36,536 nucleotides of DNA from an uncultured Bacteroidales bacterium (GCA_904501835.1 CAJGBW010000009.1:1-36536); one strand, 5' to 3'. Counted from the first letter of the stretch, positions 7,423 to 15,473 are shown. Program-made: numbers and translations. Notes: generated by a model from the sequence alone, not told the origin.

Positions 7423-8793
7423 CTACCCTTTGCGGCCGCCGCGGTAGATAACCAATTTCTGGCCGACACGGATGCGGTCGCTTTTCAGATTATTCCATCG
7501 TTTGATTTGAGACACCTTGCAGTGATAGCGCATGGCAATCTTACCCAACACGTCTCCATTTCGTACCTTGTAGATGATGCGCTCTCCATTCATTCCGTCC
7601 TGTAATTTTTTCAGTCGGACCGGATTGAACAACGAGTCAGCCTTGTATTGGTAGATTTCTTTTTCGTGGTCAATAAATTGATTGACAGAAGAATAGGGGA
7701 TGCGAAGAATGAATTCCTTGTCTTTGCCCGGCACGATATCGTGACGGTATTGAGGGTTGAGGGAACGCAAGGTTTTACGGGGGATACCGGCGACTTTTTC
7801 AATCTGTTCAAAATGCAGCATTTTATTGACGCGAATCGTGTCGATAGGGCCGATTTCTCCCTCAATTTTGGGGACAATTCCGTGCTCTTTATAATAACGC
7901 GTGATATAGAGCGCCGCAATAAAGGCAGGAAAGTAACCTCTTGTCTCGCGGGGCAACCATTCGTATAAATCCCAGAAATTGCGCGAGCCGCTTCTGCGTA
8001 TGGCTTTTTGAACATTTCCCGGACCGCAGTTGTAGGATGAAATGGCAAGCGCCCAATCCCCGAACACATAATAGGCGTCTCGCAAATATCGGGCAGCGGC
8101 ATCCGCGGATTTATAAATATCTAGACGCTCATCCACAAAGGAATCGATCTGCAAACCATATCGTTTTCCGGTGCTATACATAAATTGCCATAGCCCCTTT
8201 GCACCGGCGTGGGATGTGGCTGTCGGGTTGAGGGCCGATTCAATGATCGCCATTGCCTTTAACTCTTCGGGCAAATCGTAGCGGTTGAAAATTTCTTCAA
8301 AAATAGGCATGAAGATATTACAACGCCCCAATACGTCGCCCATAGAACTGCGTCGGCGGTCTGAATAAAGGGCGAGGAAATTATGGACAATATGATTGTA
8401 GGACAGGGGAATATAGGAGTTCATAGCGTCCAGGCGCGCTACAAAAACCGAGTCGGGGGTGCGCGTGGGGATATTTTCGCTGATATCGCCCTCTTCTATC
8501 ATCCATCGCGGCTGGGTCTGTTGCCAACGTGCAATCACCGCGTGGAGGCTATCGATGTCAATGACCTTTTGAGAAGCATCTACCAGCACCATTGAACTGT
8601 CCGCTAATACCATAGAGCTGTCTGCGGGGCTTGTCTGCGTACTGTCAGCGGCTTCCGTTGCGACCAAGGTGCTGTCGGTCATTTCCCTCTGTGCTGAAAA
8701 TATCGTTGCACTCTGCGCGGGGAGGCCAATCGCAAGGCAAAACATTCCAAAAAAAGCGACGCAAATCGCTTTGTATCTGATACTTTTCATCAT
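7423..8793 (-). CDS. Lytic murein transglycosylase, MltD-like, with C-terminal LysM
   Basis: 456-residue exported peptidoglycan-cleaving enzyme. Residues 1-29 form a signal peptide (basic start, hydrophobic core, AQSA). A low-complexity Ser/Asp linker follows (about 40-80) with a tandem ADSSMVL repeat. The SLT domain spans about 160-300: catalytic glutamate E185 in MAIIESALNP, then GAKGLWQFM and AISSYNCGPGNV, all classic for family 1 transglycosylases. One LysM domain at about 407-453 (VRNGDVLGKIAMRYHCK) should bind glycan strands. Two ATG codons lie at 8793 and 8790; the first overlaps the DUF5683 stop by one base. In Bacteroidota this gene commonly follows parA-parB-DUF5683, as here. Confidence 0.92.
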   Translation of the reverse strand: MMKSIRYKAICVAFFGMFCLAIGLPAQSATIFSAQREMTDSTLVATEAADSTQTSPADSSMVLADSSMVLVDASQKVIDIDSLHAVIARWQQTQPRWMIEEGDISENIPTRTPDSVFVARLDAMNSYIPLSYNHIVHNFLALYSDRRRSSMGDVLGRCNIFMPIFEEIFNRYDLPEELKAMAIIESALNPTATSHAGAKGLWQFMYSTGKRYGLQIDSFVDERLDIYKSADAAARYLRDAYYVFGDWALAISSYNCGPGNVQKAIRRSGSRNFWDLYEWLPRETRGYFPAFIAALYITRYYKEHGIVPKIEGEIGPIDTIRVNKMLHFEQIEKVAGIPRKTLRSLNPQYRHDIVPGKDKEFILRIPYSSVNQFIDHEKEIYQYKADSLFNPVRLKKLQDGMNGERIIYKVRNGDVLGKIAMRYHCKVSQIKRWNNLKSDRIRVGQKLVIYRGGRKG

Positions 8794-9737
8794 TAAAATT
8801 TCAAGGCTAATTTTAATCCGTATGCGTCATAAGCATTGCCATAGGAGGCAGAGCGTCGTATGGAAGCCCCGGTAAAGTCTCCTGCGTAATGGTCGTAGGG
8901 TGTGATGACAGCCGGGGAGACCCGCATACTGATATTGTCATTTACTTCAAAATCCCCCATGTAGGCAAATACATTCGCATCAATGACTTGCAGAAGATAA
9001 AATCCGGCCAAAGCAAGCACTGAGTAATCGCGGTACCGTCTATATTCGTCACGATACCATTTGGCAGTTTCTGCTGAAATCGGGGTGCTGGAACTGGTTT
9101 CAGGATTGCTTGCCTGATCATAAATCCAGCGATATCGTTCATAATTGGTCTTGTTGGTGACGTAAAAATGCACACTGCCCACCAAGCAAGCCCAATAAAT
9201 GGGGACTTTCCAGGATTCACCATTATAAATCTGTCCCATTCCGGGGCAAAGCAGGGAGTAAATGGTGGATTTTCCGGGGTCAGGCTTACGGTCGGCATGA
9301 TAGCAGATGGCGCCATCAAGCAGGGAGGCCCACCAGGTCAATCCGGCCGCGGCAAAAAACCAAGGGTAGGCGTTTTTGCACCATTCATCTCCGGTCTTTT
9401 TGTATTTTTCCAGCGTCCATATACCTCCACCGAGTCCTACGGCAAGTCCGCCGTACACAATGGGGAGTTTCCAGTATTGTTTGTTGTAGATTTGGCAGCC
9501 GCCCACCAATATGGCAGAACCACCGACCAAAGTGCCGATGCGTGCCGGTCTTTTATGGGCAAGTCCACCGAAATACTCCTCAAAAGAAAAAAGTTTGTCG
9601 GAGGTGTCGGCAGGGTTGGCGCCGGTATCTTCATTATAATTTTGAGTAAAAGCTTCAGAACGAAATTGGGCGTGAACCATTTGGCTGGCACACCCCCATA
9701 TCAAACACACAAGCAGTATATATCTGAATACTTTCAA
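8793..9737 (-). CDS. DUF5683 domain membrane protein, TTG start
   Basis: 314 residues, with a signal peptide (VCLIWGCASQMVHAQ, probable cleavage after HA), several hydrophobic segments (about 68-125 and 150-190) and a conserved-looking LLCPGMGQIYNGESWKVPIY. The arrangement matches DUF5683 proteins found between parB and the LysM transglycosylase in Bacteroidales. Function is not established; envelope location is inferred. The start is TTG 9737: the ParB stop TAG (9743-9741) is in the same frame only one codon upstream, and the next Met falls at the end of the signal peptide. Its stop overlaps the transglycosylase start (TAATG). Confidence 0.85.
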   Translation of the reverse strand: MKVFRYILLVCLIWGCASQMVHAQFRSEAFTQNYNEDTGANPADTSDKLFSFEEYFGGLAHKRPARIGTLVGGSAILVGGCQIYNKQYWKLPIVYGGLAVGLGGGIWTLEKYKKTGDEWCKNAYPWFFAAAGLTWWASLLDGAICYHADRKPDPGKSTIYSLLCPGMGQIYNGESWKVPIYWACLVGSVHFYVTNKTNYERYRWIYDQASNPETSSSTPISAETAKWYRDEYRRYRDYSVLALAGFYLLQVIDANVFAYMGDFEVNDNISMRVSPAVITPYDHYAGDFTGASIRRSASYGNAYDAYGLKLALKF

Positions 9738-9740
9738 TCT

Positions 9741-10667
9741 CTATTGGTTTTTCTCAACAATGTGAATAAACTCATCCAGCTGTTTGTCGGAAGCAAAGCT
9801 GATGGTGATACGTCCGCTTCCATTGCTGTTTAATTTGACGTTTACCTTACCGTCAAAATACTTTCCGATGGCTTCGGCTGCCTTGAAGCAGAATTCCGGC
9901 AATTCCTGGGCTTCAGAGGTTTTGCTTTCCTTGCCGAGTTTGGAAATTCTTTCTTCCAAAGCACGTACAGACAAGCCCTCACGTACGCAAGCATCGCAAA
10001 GTTCTTCCTGCAATGCACTGTTTTCTACACCGAGTATCACTTTGGCATGTCCCACACTGAGCAATCCCTCTTTGAGGTCGTGCTGCAATTTAGCGGGCAG
10101 TTTGAGCAAACGAAGGTAGTTGGTGATGGAGCTTCTTTTCTTGCCGATGCGCTGTGCCATCTGGTCTTGGGTCAAGTCGCACTCGTCGATGAGTCGCTGA
10201 TAACTCATGGCGATTTCGATAGGATCTAATTCCTCACGCTGGATATTCTCTACAATCGCCATTTCCAACATGCCCTTGTCATTTGTTTTGATGATATAGG
10301 CAGGAATCATATCCATACCGGCCATTTTGCTGGCGCGATATCTTCGTTCACCGCTGACAATCTGATATTTGCCTTCGCTTCGGCTGCGGACGGTAATGGG
10401 CTGAATCAAACCCAAGGAACGAATGGACTGGCAGAGTTCCTCCAAAGCCTGCTCGTCAAAAGTCATACGAGGCTGGAAGGGGTTGGGTTCAATCAGGTCG
10501 ATGTTGATGCGAATGATGTCGGATACATTGGCGGGAGTGGCACCTACCGTTGAAATAATATCTTTATTGACATATCCCACAGGTTTGCGCATCTCGCCGA
10601 GATCTTTACCCGTGCCCGGTAGAATCGCTCCGAGACCTTTTCCTAATCCGTATTGTTTCTTGGCCAT
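9741..10667 (-). CDS. parB: Chromosome partitioning protein ParB
   Basis: 308-residue ParB/Spo0J protein, which binds parS sites, spreads as a CTP-dependent clamp and stimulates ParA. It has the common N-terminal GLGKGLGAIL tail (ParA-stimulating region), the CTP-binding ParB/Srx domain at about 50-145 with GERRYRAS (106-113) and ENIQREEL (140-147), then a helix-turn-helix region (TQDQMAQRIGKKRSSITNYL) and a C-terminal dimerisation segment. All key motifs are intact. It begins 2 bases after the ParA stop and is followed by DUF5683 after a single spacer codon, so the four genes form one operon. Confidence 0.95.
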   Translation of the reverse strand: MAKKQYGLGKGLGAILPGTGKDLGEMRKPVGYVNKDIISTVGATPANVSDIIRINIDLIEPNPFQPRMTFDEQALEELCQSIRSLGLIQPITVRSRSEGKYQIVSGERRYRASKMAGMDMIPAYIIKTNDKGMLEMAIVENIQREELDPIEIAMSYQRLIDECDLTQDQMAQRIGKKRSSITNYLRLLKLPAKLQHDLKEGLLSVGHAKVILGVENSALQEELCDACVREGLSVRALEERISKLGKESKTSEAQELPEFCFKAAEAIGKYFDGKVNVKLNSNGSGRITISFASDKQLDEFIHIVEKNQ

Positions 10668-10669
10668 TT

Positions 10670-11440
10670 CTATTGTTGGTTTTTATTGATGACCTCCGAG
10701 GCAAAATTCATATAATTGGAGGTGCCGTTGCTGATGATATCGTAAAGAATGATGGGTTTGCCATGTGAGGGAGCTTCACTCAAACGGATATTGCGCTGTA
10801 TGATGGTGTTGAAGACCAATTCTCCGAAATGCTCACGCAAATCTTCCAATACCTGGTTGTGCAACTTGGTGCGTCCGTCAAACATGGTTACCAAAAATCC
10901 TTCAATGGTAAGGTTGGGGTTGAGTTCCGACTGAATGATGCGAATGGTCTGGGATAGTTTGCCAAGGCCTTCCAATGCGAAAAATTCCGGCTGTACGGGG
11001 ATGATGACCGAATCGGAAGCGGTCAGCGCATTCACGGTAATCAGGCCCAATGAGGGCGAACAATCAATGATGATATAGTCGTAGTTGTCCTGAATGGTGG
11101 AAAGCGCATTTCTGAGCAGGAACTCCTTACCGTCCTCTTCGATTTTCTCGGTCTCGATACCCACCAGGTTGATATTCGCCGGAATCATGTGCAAGGTGGC
11201 GATTTCGGTCTGAATCAGTGCGTCCTGAATATCCAGCGAGCCATACAAGACCTCATACAAAGTCCTGTCTTGATCCTGGTCCGGAAGAAAATTGAGTCCG
11301 GAGGTTGTGTTGGCTTGGGGGTCGGCGTCAATGATGAGCACCTTTTTTTCTAAAACCGCCAGCGATGCGGCAAGGTTGATGGCGGTGGTAGTCTTGCCCA
11401 CGCCACCCTTTTGATTGGCAATTGATATTACTTTTCCCAT
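10670..11440 (-). CDS. parA: Chromosome partitioning ATPase ParA (Soj)
   Basis: 256-residue ParA-type ATPase. The deviant Walker A motif KGGVGKTT is at residues 11-18, the IDADPQANTT motif (A') follows at about 41-50, and the Walker B region reads YDYIIIDCSPSLG. ATP-bound dimers bind DNA nonspecifically and segregate ParB-parS complexes. ATG 11440 gives the standard MGKVISIANQKGG opening; the TTG at 11449 lies inside the -7 promoter box and is rejected. It is the first gene of the parA-parB-DUF5683-transglycosylase operon and is divergent from the diacylglycerol kinase gene. Confidence 0.95.
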   Translation of the reverse strand: MGKVISIANQKGGVGKTTTAINLAASLAVLEKKVLIIDADPQANTTSGLNFLPDQDQDRTLYEVLYGSLDIQDALIQTEIATLHMIPANINLVGIETEKIEEDGKEFLLRNALSTIQDNYDYIIIDCSPSLGLITVNALTASDSVIIPVQPEFFALEGLGKLSQTIRIIQSELNPNLTIEGFLVTMFDGRTKLHNQVLEDLREHFGELVFNTIIQRNIRLSEAPSHGKPIILYDIISNGTSNYMNFASEVINKNQQ

Positions 11441-11446
11441 ATTCTG

Positions 11447-11454
11447 CAAAAGTA
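11447..11454 (-). promoter_or_regulatory. -7 element for the parA operon
   Basis: The minus strand reads TACTTTTG across 11454-11447, matching TAnnTTTG, only seven bases before ATG 11440. The parA message would therefore have a very short leader or none. I see no clear -33 box at the usual distance. Confidence 0.5.
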
Positions 11455-11485
11455 GTAAAAATTTCGTTTATTTGGGGGAGTTTCT

Positions 11486-11493
11486 TATTTTTG
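11486..11493 (+). promoter_or_regulatory. -7 element for the diacylglycerol kinase-led run
   Basis: TATTTTTG at 11486-11493 fits the Bacteroidota -7 consensus and lies about 25 bases before ATG 11519. It is back to back with the parA -7 box, 32 bases away. Confidence 0.55.
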
Positions 11494-11518
11494 CAACTCA
11501 AAAATTCTGTAACAACTC

Positions 11519-12535
11519 ATGTCGGAGAATAAAAAGATTTGGAAAGTCATCGTAAATCCTCATTCCGGTAGTGGTAAGACGCTGCCCGTATGGGGGAAGG
11601 CTCAGGCTATGTTATTAGAGGCCGGCATTGAGTTCGAGGCGGTTTTTACCCGTGCGCCGCATCACGCCATTGAACTGGTGAAAGAGGCGTCCCGTTGCGG
11701 ATTCCGTCGTTTTATTGCGGTGGGCGGAGATGGTACGGCCCATGAAGTTCTCAATGGAATTGCGAATAGCGCGGAGCAGTCTCAACTTCCTTTGTCGGAT
11801 TTTACGTTGGCTGTGATTCCTATCGGTTCGGGCAATGATTGGATAAAGGGTCATCACATTCCTCGCAAGCTGTCGGATATTGTCAAACTTTTACAAGCTG
11901 AACATTTTACTTTTCAGGATATTGTAAAAGTGGTGGATCGTCAATCGGTTTCCTATATGCTCAATGTGGGTGGCATCGGTTTTGATGCCCATGTCTGTAA
12001 ACAGGTGAATAAGCAGAAAGCGCAAGGAAAAAGCGGTCGTTTGCTCTATGTCAATTCGTTGATATATAATATCTTGCATTGTCGTCCTGCGCCCATTCGT
12101 ATGGTGGCGGATGGTGTGGAAGTGTTCAGCGGTCCTTTTTATTCCATAGCATTCGGTCTGGGACCCTATTCGGGAGGCGGGATGCGTCAATGTCCTTCGG
12201 CCGTGCTCAATGACGGAATGTTGGACTATACAGTGATTCCGCGTCTGCCGATTTGGTATTTGTTCAGTAAAATTCCGCGTCTGTTCAATGGAACGCTCGA
12301 AAAGGAAAAGGATTTGATTTTCGGGCGATGCAAAAAAGTGGAAATTTCAATGCTGCCCGCAGCGCAAAACGCTGAGACAGAACAGAACGGCGGGGTGGCG
12401 CAAAACGGCTGTTCAGTGCAAAATAGCGGAAGTCAGATGGAAGAAATAGTGGAGGCCGATGGTGAAATCGTTGCCCATACCCCCGTTATGCTGGAAGTCT
12501 GTTCGTCCGCCCTTCGCGTGCTGACCAACCTTTAA
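11519..12535 (+). CDS. Diacylglycerol/lipid kinase (DagK_cat family, YegS/DgkB-like)
   Basis: 338-residue soluble lipid kinase. The catalytic domain opens KVIVNPHSGSGKT and carries the nucleotide-binding motif VGGDGTAHEVLNGI (about 69-82), followed by IPIGSGNDW, all hallmarks of DagK_cat proteins that phosphorylate diacylglycerol or related lipids with ATP. The C-terminal beta-sandwich domain has GGIGFDAHV and GLGPYSGGGMRQCP. Near its end (about residues 279-307) there is an unusual Gln/Asn/Gly-rich insertion, with QN repeated (AAQNAETEQNGGVAQNGC), before EEIVEADGEIV. The insertion is encoded by short imperfect repeats of gcgcaaaacg and probably forms a loop. The HsdR_N-like gene follows after 16 bases. 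Lipid substrate is not known. Confidence 0.88.
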   Translation: MSENKKIWKVIVNPHSGSGKTLPVWGKAQAMLLEAGIEFEAVFTRAPHHAIELVKEASRCGFRRFIAVGGDGTAHEVLNGIANSAEQSQLPLSDFTLAVIPIGSGNDWIKGHHIPRKLSDIVKLLQAEHFTFQDIVKVVDRQSVSYMLNVGGIGFDAHVCKQVNKQKAQGKSGRLLYVNSLIYNILHCRPAPIRMVADGVEVFSGPFYSIAFGLGPYSGGGMRQCPSAVLNDGMLDYTVIPRLPIWYLFSKIPRLFNGTLEKEKDLIFGRCKKVEISMLPAAQNAETEQNGGVAQNGCSVQNSGSQMEEIVEADGEIVAHTPVMLEVCSSALRVLTNL

Positions 12536-12551
12536 TCCCGAAAGTTTCCAG

Positions 12552-12998
12552 ATGACTCCGATGGTATTTGATCCCTTGCGTAAAAAAGAAGTGCCGCTAA
12601 CGCCCGAAGAGCAAGTGCGTCAGTGGTTTATCTCTTTTTTGCACGAACAGATGCAAGTGCCTCATTCTATGATGAATAGCGAAGTTTCTTTCAATTTGGG
12701 TAACAAGCAGATGAGGGCGGATATTCTGGTTTTTGCGCGCGATTTGAAGCCTATGATGGTGATCGAATGTAAGCGTCCCTCCGTGCCGTTGAGCGACAAA
12801 GTTCTGCAGCAGATTATTCGCTATAATTGGGTTTTGGATGTACCTTTTATAGTAGCAACCAACGGACAAAATACTTATATTTGCAAAAGAAACGAAAAGG
12901 GTTTTGATATGATGGAAAAAGCCCCCTCGTTTGCAGAAATGTTGGAATATTATGAGTGCTACCATCACAGAAGGCTTTCTCGACAGGAAGATATTTGA
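12552..12998 (+). CDS. Stand-alone HsdR N-terminal (HSDR_N) domain protein
   Basis: 148 residues with the PD-(D/E)xK nuclease core found at the N-terminus of type I restriction HsdR subunits: D57 in RADILVF and E72-x-K74 in MVIECKRP, plus E44 as a possible extra acidic residue. After this comes a Q-x-I-R-Y-N helix (LQQIIRYNW) and FIVATNGQ, also seen in HsdR. No helicase domain, HsdM or HsdS gene is nearby, so it is not part of a type I system here. Such single-domain proteins are common in Bacteroidota next to housekeeping genes, but their function is unknown. Its 3' end overlaps the start of the tRNA nucleotidyltransferase by 47 bases. Confidence 0.82.
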   Translation: MTPMVFDPLRKKEVPLTPEEQVRQWFISFLHEQMQVPHSMMNSEVSFNLGNKQMRADILVFARDLKPMMVIECKRPSVPLSDKVLQQIIRYNWVLDVPFIVATNGQNTYICKRNEKGFDMMEKAPSFAEMLEYYECYHHRRLSRQEDI

Positions 12999-14481
12999 TA
13001 TTGTATCGGAATGTGCGGCGCGCAAAGGTGTAAGAGCCTTTGTGATAGGCGGTTATGTGCGTGACTGCTTCCTGGGACGTGATTGCAAGGATGTGGATAT
13101 CGTGGTAGAGGGCAGCGGAATTGAATTGGCTCAAGCGGTCGCGGACAAGGTCGGAGCCAAAGTCAGTGTCTTCAAGAATTTCGGTACCGCCATGTTGCGC
13201 TATCGTGGTATGGAGGTGGAATTTGTCGGTGCCCGTAAGGAAAGTTACGACCGCAATTCTCGTAAGCCCATCGTTGAGGACGGGACTTTAGAGGAAGATC
13301 AGTTGCGCCGCGATTTTACCATCAATGCGATGGCATTCAGTCTCCAACGTGAAGATTTTGGTGCGTTGGTCGATCCTTTTGGTGGCATCCGTGACTTGGC
13401 GCAAGGTATTATACGCACCCCTCTGGATCCCGACACGACTTATAGCGACGACCCTTTGCGTATGCTTCGCGCCATTCGTTTCGCGACCAAACTCTCTACC
13501 CCCGAACGTCCGTTCCGTATTGTGGATGAGTCCATGGCGTCCATAACCCGCAATCTTCATCGTATGCAGATTCTGTCCAAGGAACGCATCGCGGAAGAAT
13601 TGAATAAAATTTTGGTTTCTTCCCGTCCCTCCATCGCTTTTTCTTTGATGGATAAGACCGGAATGTTGGAATACGTACTTCCCGAGCTGGCTCATCTGAA
13701 AGGCGTTGAGACACAGGAGGGCAGGGGACACAAAGAGAATTTTTCCCACACCCTGATGGTCTTGGACAATGTCTGCCGTTTGGAAGAGCAGGCGATTGCG
13801 GAAGGCCGTTTGTGTAACTATGATATTGTTGATAATCATGAAGTTATAACGGTTCGTACTGAGCCGAATGTGTGGCTTCGTTGGGCGGCGCTTCTGCACG
13901 ATATCGGCAAGCCGGCCAGCAAGCGCTATGATCCTCATATTGGATGGACTTTTCATTCGCACGAGTTTATCGGTGGCAAGATGATACCCCGTATCTTCAA
14001 ATCGTTGAAAATGCCGCTCAATGAAAAGATGAAGTATGTGCAGAAATTGGTCTTTTTGCATCTGCGCCCCATTGCGTTGGTGACGGATGAGGTGACGGAT
14101 TCTGCGGTGCGCCGTCTGATTTTTGAAGCCGGCAATGATATCGATGATTTGATGCTGCTGTGCAATGCGGATATCACGTCCAAAAATCCCCATAAAGTTG
14201 CCCGTCTGCACGAAAATTTCAAACTCGTCGAGCAGAAAATGTTGCAGGTGGAAGAAAAGGACAGGGTGCGCAACTTTAAGAATCCCATTACCGGAGATTA
14301 TATTATGGAATTCTATGGTATTCCTCCCGGACGTGAAATTGCTGTTATCAAAGATTATGTGAAAGAGGCGATTCTGGACGGACTGATTCCCAATGAATTT
14401 GAGCCGGCCAAAGAACTGATGCAGCGCAAGGCGGCTGAAATCGGATTGGTACCTGTAGCGGAGCAGACTGCTCAAAATTAA
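12952..14481 (+). CDS. tRNA nucleotidyltransferase / poly(A) polymerase family with HD domain
   Basis: 509-residue class II nucleotidyltransferase, probably the CCA-adding enzyme. The head domain has VIGGYVRDCFLGRDCKDVDI (GG at 33-34, catalytic D48 and D50), followed by RRDFTINAMA (119-128), a hallmark of the family, and DPLRMLRAIRF in the neck. An HD phosphohydrolase domain follows (H316-D317 in ALLHDIGKP), as in many bacterial CCA enzymes. The tRNA in this window lacks an encoded CCA, consistent with need for this enzyme. ATG 12952 lies inside the HsdR_N gene; TTG 12931 in the same frame is a less likely start. The next gene, xerC-like, starts 12 bases after its stop. Confidence 0.92.
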   Translation: MSATITEGFLDRKIFDIVSECAARKGVRAFVIGGYVRDCFLGRDCKDVDIVVEGSGIELAQAVADKVGAKVSVFKNFGTAMLRYRGMEVEFVGARKESYDRNSRKPIVEDGTLEEDQLRRDFTINAMAFSLQREDFGALVDPFGGIRDLAQGIIRTPLDPDTTYSDDPLRMLRAIRFATKLSTPERPFRIVDESMASITRNLHRMQILSKERIAEELNKILVSSRPSIAFSLMDKTGMLEYVLPELAHLKGVETQEGRGHKENFSHTLMVLDNVCRLEEQAIAEGRLCNYDIVDNHEVITVRTEPNVWLRWAALLHDIGKPASKRYDPHIGWTFHSHEFIGGKMIPRIFKSLKMPLNEKMKYVQKLVFLHLRPIALVTDEVTDSAVRRLIFEAGNDIDDLMLLCNADITSKNPHKVARLHENFKLVEQKMLQVEEKDRVRNFKNPITGDYIMEFYGIPPGREIAVIKDYVKEAILDGLIPNEFEPAKELMQRKAAEIGLVPVAEQTAQN

Positions 14482-14493
14482 GCTCTCCATTTT

Positions 14494-15471
14494 ATGAAAA
14501 TTCTCGATGATTACATCGATTATGTGCAATATGTGCGTCGTTATTCTACACGCACCGTGGCGATTTATACCCAAATCCTGCAGCGCTTTATTGCTTATCA
14601 TCAGGTCGAGTCAGACCGGGAGTTGTTAGACGTCTTGACTCCTGCCCAAATACGAAATTATCAAGTCTATTTGCTGGATGAGTGTAAAATGCAGGCGCGA
14701 ACCGTGCTGCAGCATCTCTCTGCCCTCAGTGCATTTAGCCGATATCTGATTTCACGTGAAATGCTCTCGGCCAATCCGATTTCTGCGGTTAAACGCCCCA
14801 AAACGAAAAAGCGTCTTCCTGTTTTTTATCGCGATGAGGCCTTGGAGCGTTATTTTGATGATACGGCCTGGTGGGCAAGTCGTGAGGCTCTTGAGCAGAT
14901 GAGTTTAGCTCCTACCGGGACAGATGAGCCTGATTCTGCACAACTCTATCATCAACGGCTTTCTCGTCTGATACTTTCCCTGCTCTATGCGACCGGGATG
15001 CGTCGTGCAGAAATGATAGCTCTGAATCGCTCCTCTTTTGACCGTTCCCGACAAACCATGACGGTGAAAGGGAAGGGAGATAAAATGCGAACAATTCCTT
15101 TGGTTTTTTCATTATTTGAAGAAATTGTATTATATTTGAATGCAGTTGATAGCTTCATTGATTGTGAAAAGGATGCGGATAGTCCTTTGCTGGTGACGAT
15201 CAAAGGCAAAAGGCTCTATCCAACCTTTGTGGACCGAGTGGTCAAGACTGAGTTGGCCGGTGTGAAAGGTATTTCGGGGCGCTTGTCTCCCCACGTGCTT
15301 CGACACTCTTTGGCGACACAGTTGCTCGGTGAGGGCGGCGATCTCAACTCTATTAAAGAAATGTTGGGGCACAGTTCTCTCGCGGCGACCCAGGTTTACA
15401 CCCACAATTCAGTGGCTCAACTATCGAAAATTTATCAAACCGCCCACCCAAGGGCTAAAAAACGGAGGTAA
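14494..15471 (+). CDS. xerC: Tyrosine recombinase XerC/XerD type
   Basis: 325-residue site-specific tyrosine recombinase. Residues 1-100 form the SAM-like core-binding domain (YSTRTVAIYTQILQRF). The catalytic domain retains all expected residues: R170 in YATGMRR, K194 in VKGKGDKMR, H267 and R270 in PHVLRHSLAT, H293 in LGHSSL and nucleophile Y302 in QVYTH. It most likely resolves chromosome dimers at dif, given its housekeeping context and the absence of mobile-element genes. A 20-odd residue insertion before the first catalytic Arg (about 125-150) lengthens it relative to E. coli Xer. The next gene, hpf, starts 2 bases after the stop. XerC against XerD cannot be separated with certainty. Confidence 0.9.
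   Translation: MKILDDYIDYVQYVRRYSTRTVAIYTQILQRFIAYHQVESDRELLDVLTPAQIRNYQVYLLDECKMQARTVLQHLSALSAFSRYLISREMLSANPISAVKRPKTKKRLPVFYRDEALERYFDDTAWWASREALEQMSLAPTGTDEPDSAQLYHQRLSRLILSLLYATGMRRAEMIALNRSSFDRSRQTMTVKGKGDKMRTIPLVFSLFEEIVLYLNAVDSFIDCEKDADSPLLVTIKGKRLYPTFVDRVVKTELAGVKGISGRLSPHVLRHSLATQLLGEGGDLNSIKEMLGHSSLAATQVYTHNSVAQLSKIYQTAHPRAKKRR
14749..14762. promoter_or_regulatory. Candidate parS-like palindrome inside xerC
   Basis: ATTTCACGTGAAAT is a perfect 14-base palindrome that contains the 12-base core TTTCACGTGAAA of the widely conserved ParB site TGTTTCACGTGAAACA; it differs at the flanking G and C. It lies about 4 kb from parB. It also encodes ordinary protein sequence (ISREM), so it may be chance. 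Confidence 0.3.
15464..15468 (+). promoter_or_regulatory. Unusually strong Shine-Dalgarno for hpf
   Basis: GGAGG lies five bases before ATG 15474, overlapping the last codons of xerC. Most genes in this window have no recognisable Shine-Dalgarno, as expected in Bacteroidota, so this site stands out. Confidence 0.6.
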
Positions 15472-15473
15472 TT

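Noticed and set aside
12552..12998. Part of a type I restriction or defence system
   Set aside because: Only the HsdR N-terminal domain is present, with no helicase, methylase or specificity gene in the neighbourhood, which is housekeeping.
13288..14601. 437-codon open frame on the minus strand
   Set aside because: It lies opposite the tRNA nucleotidyltransferase, its product is a low-quality His/Arg/Ile-rich sequence with no recognisable domain, and the plus-strand gene has clear family motifs. It is a shadow frame.
14494..15471. Integrase of a mobile element
   Set aside because: The catalytic domain fits Xer, the flanks are housekeeping genes (CCA enzyme, hpf, holA), and no attachment-site repeats or cargo genes are visible.
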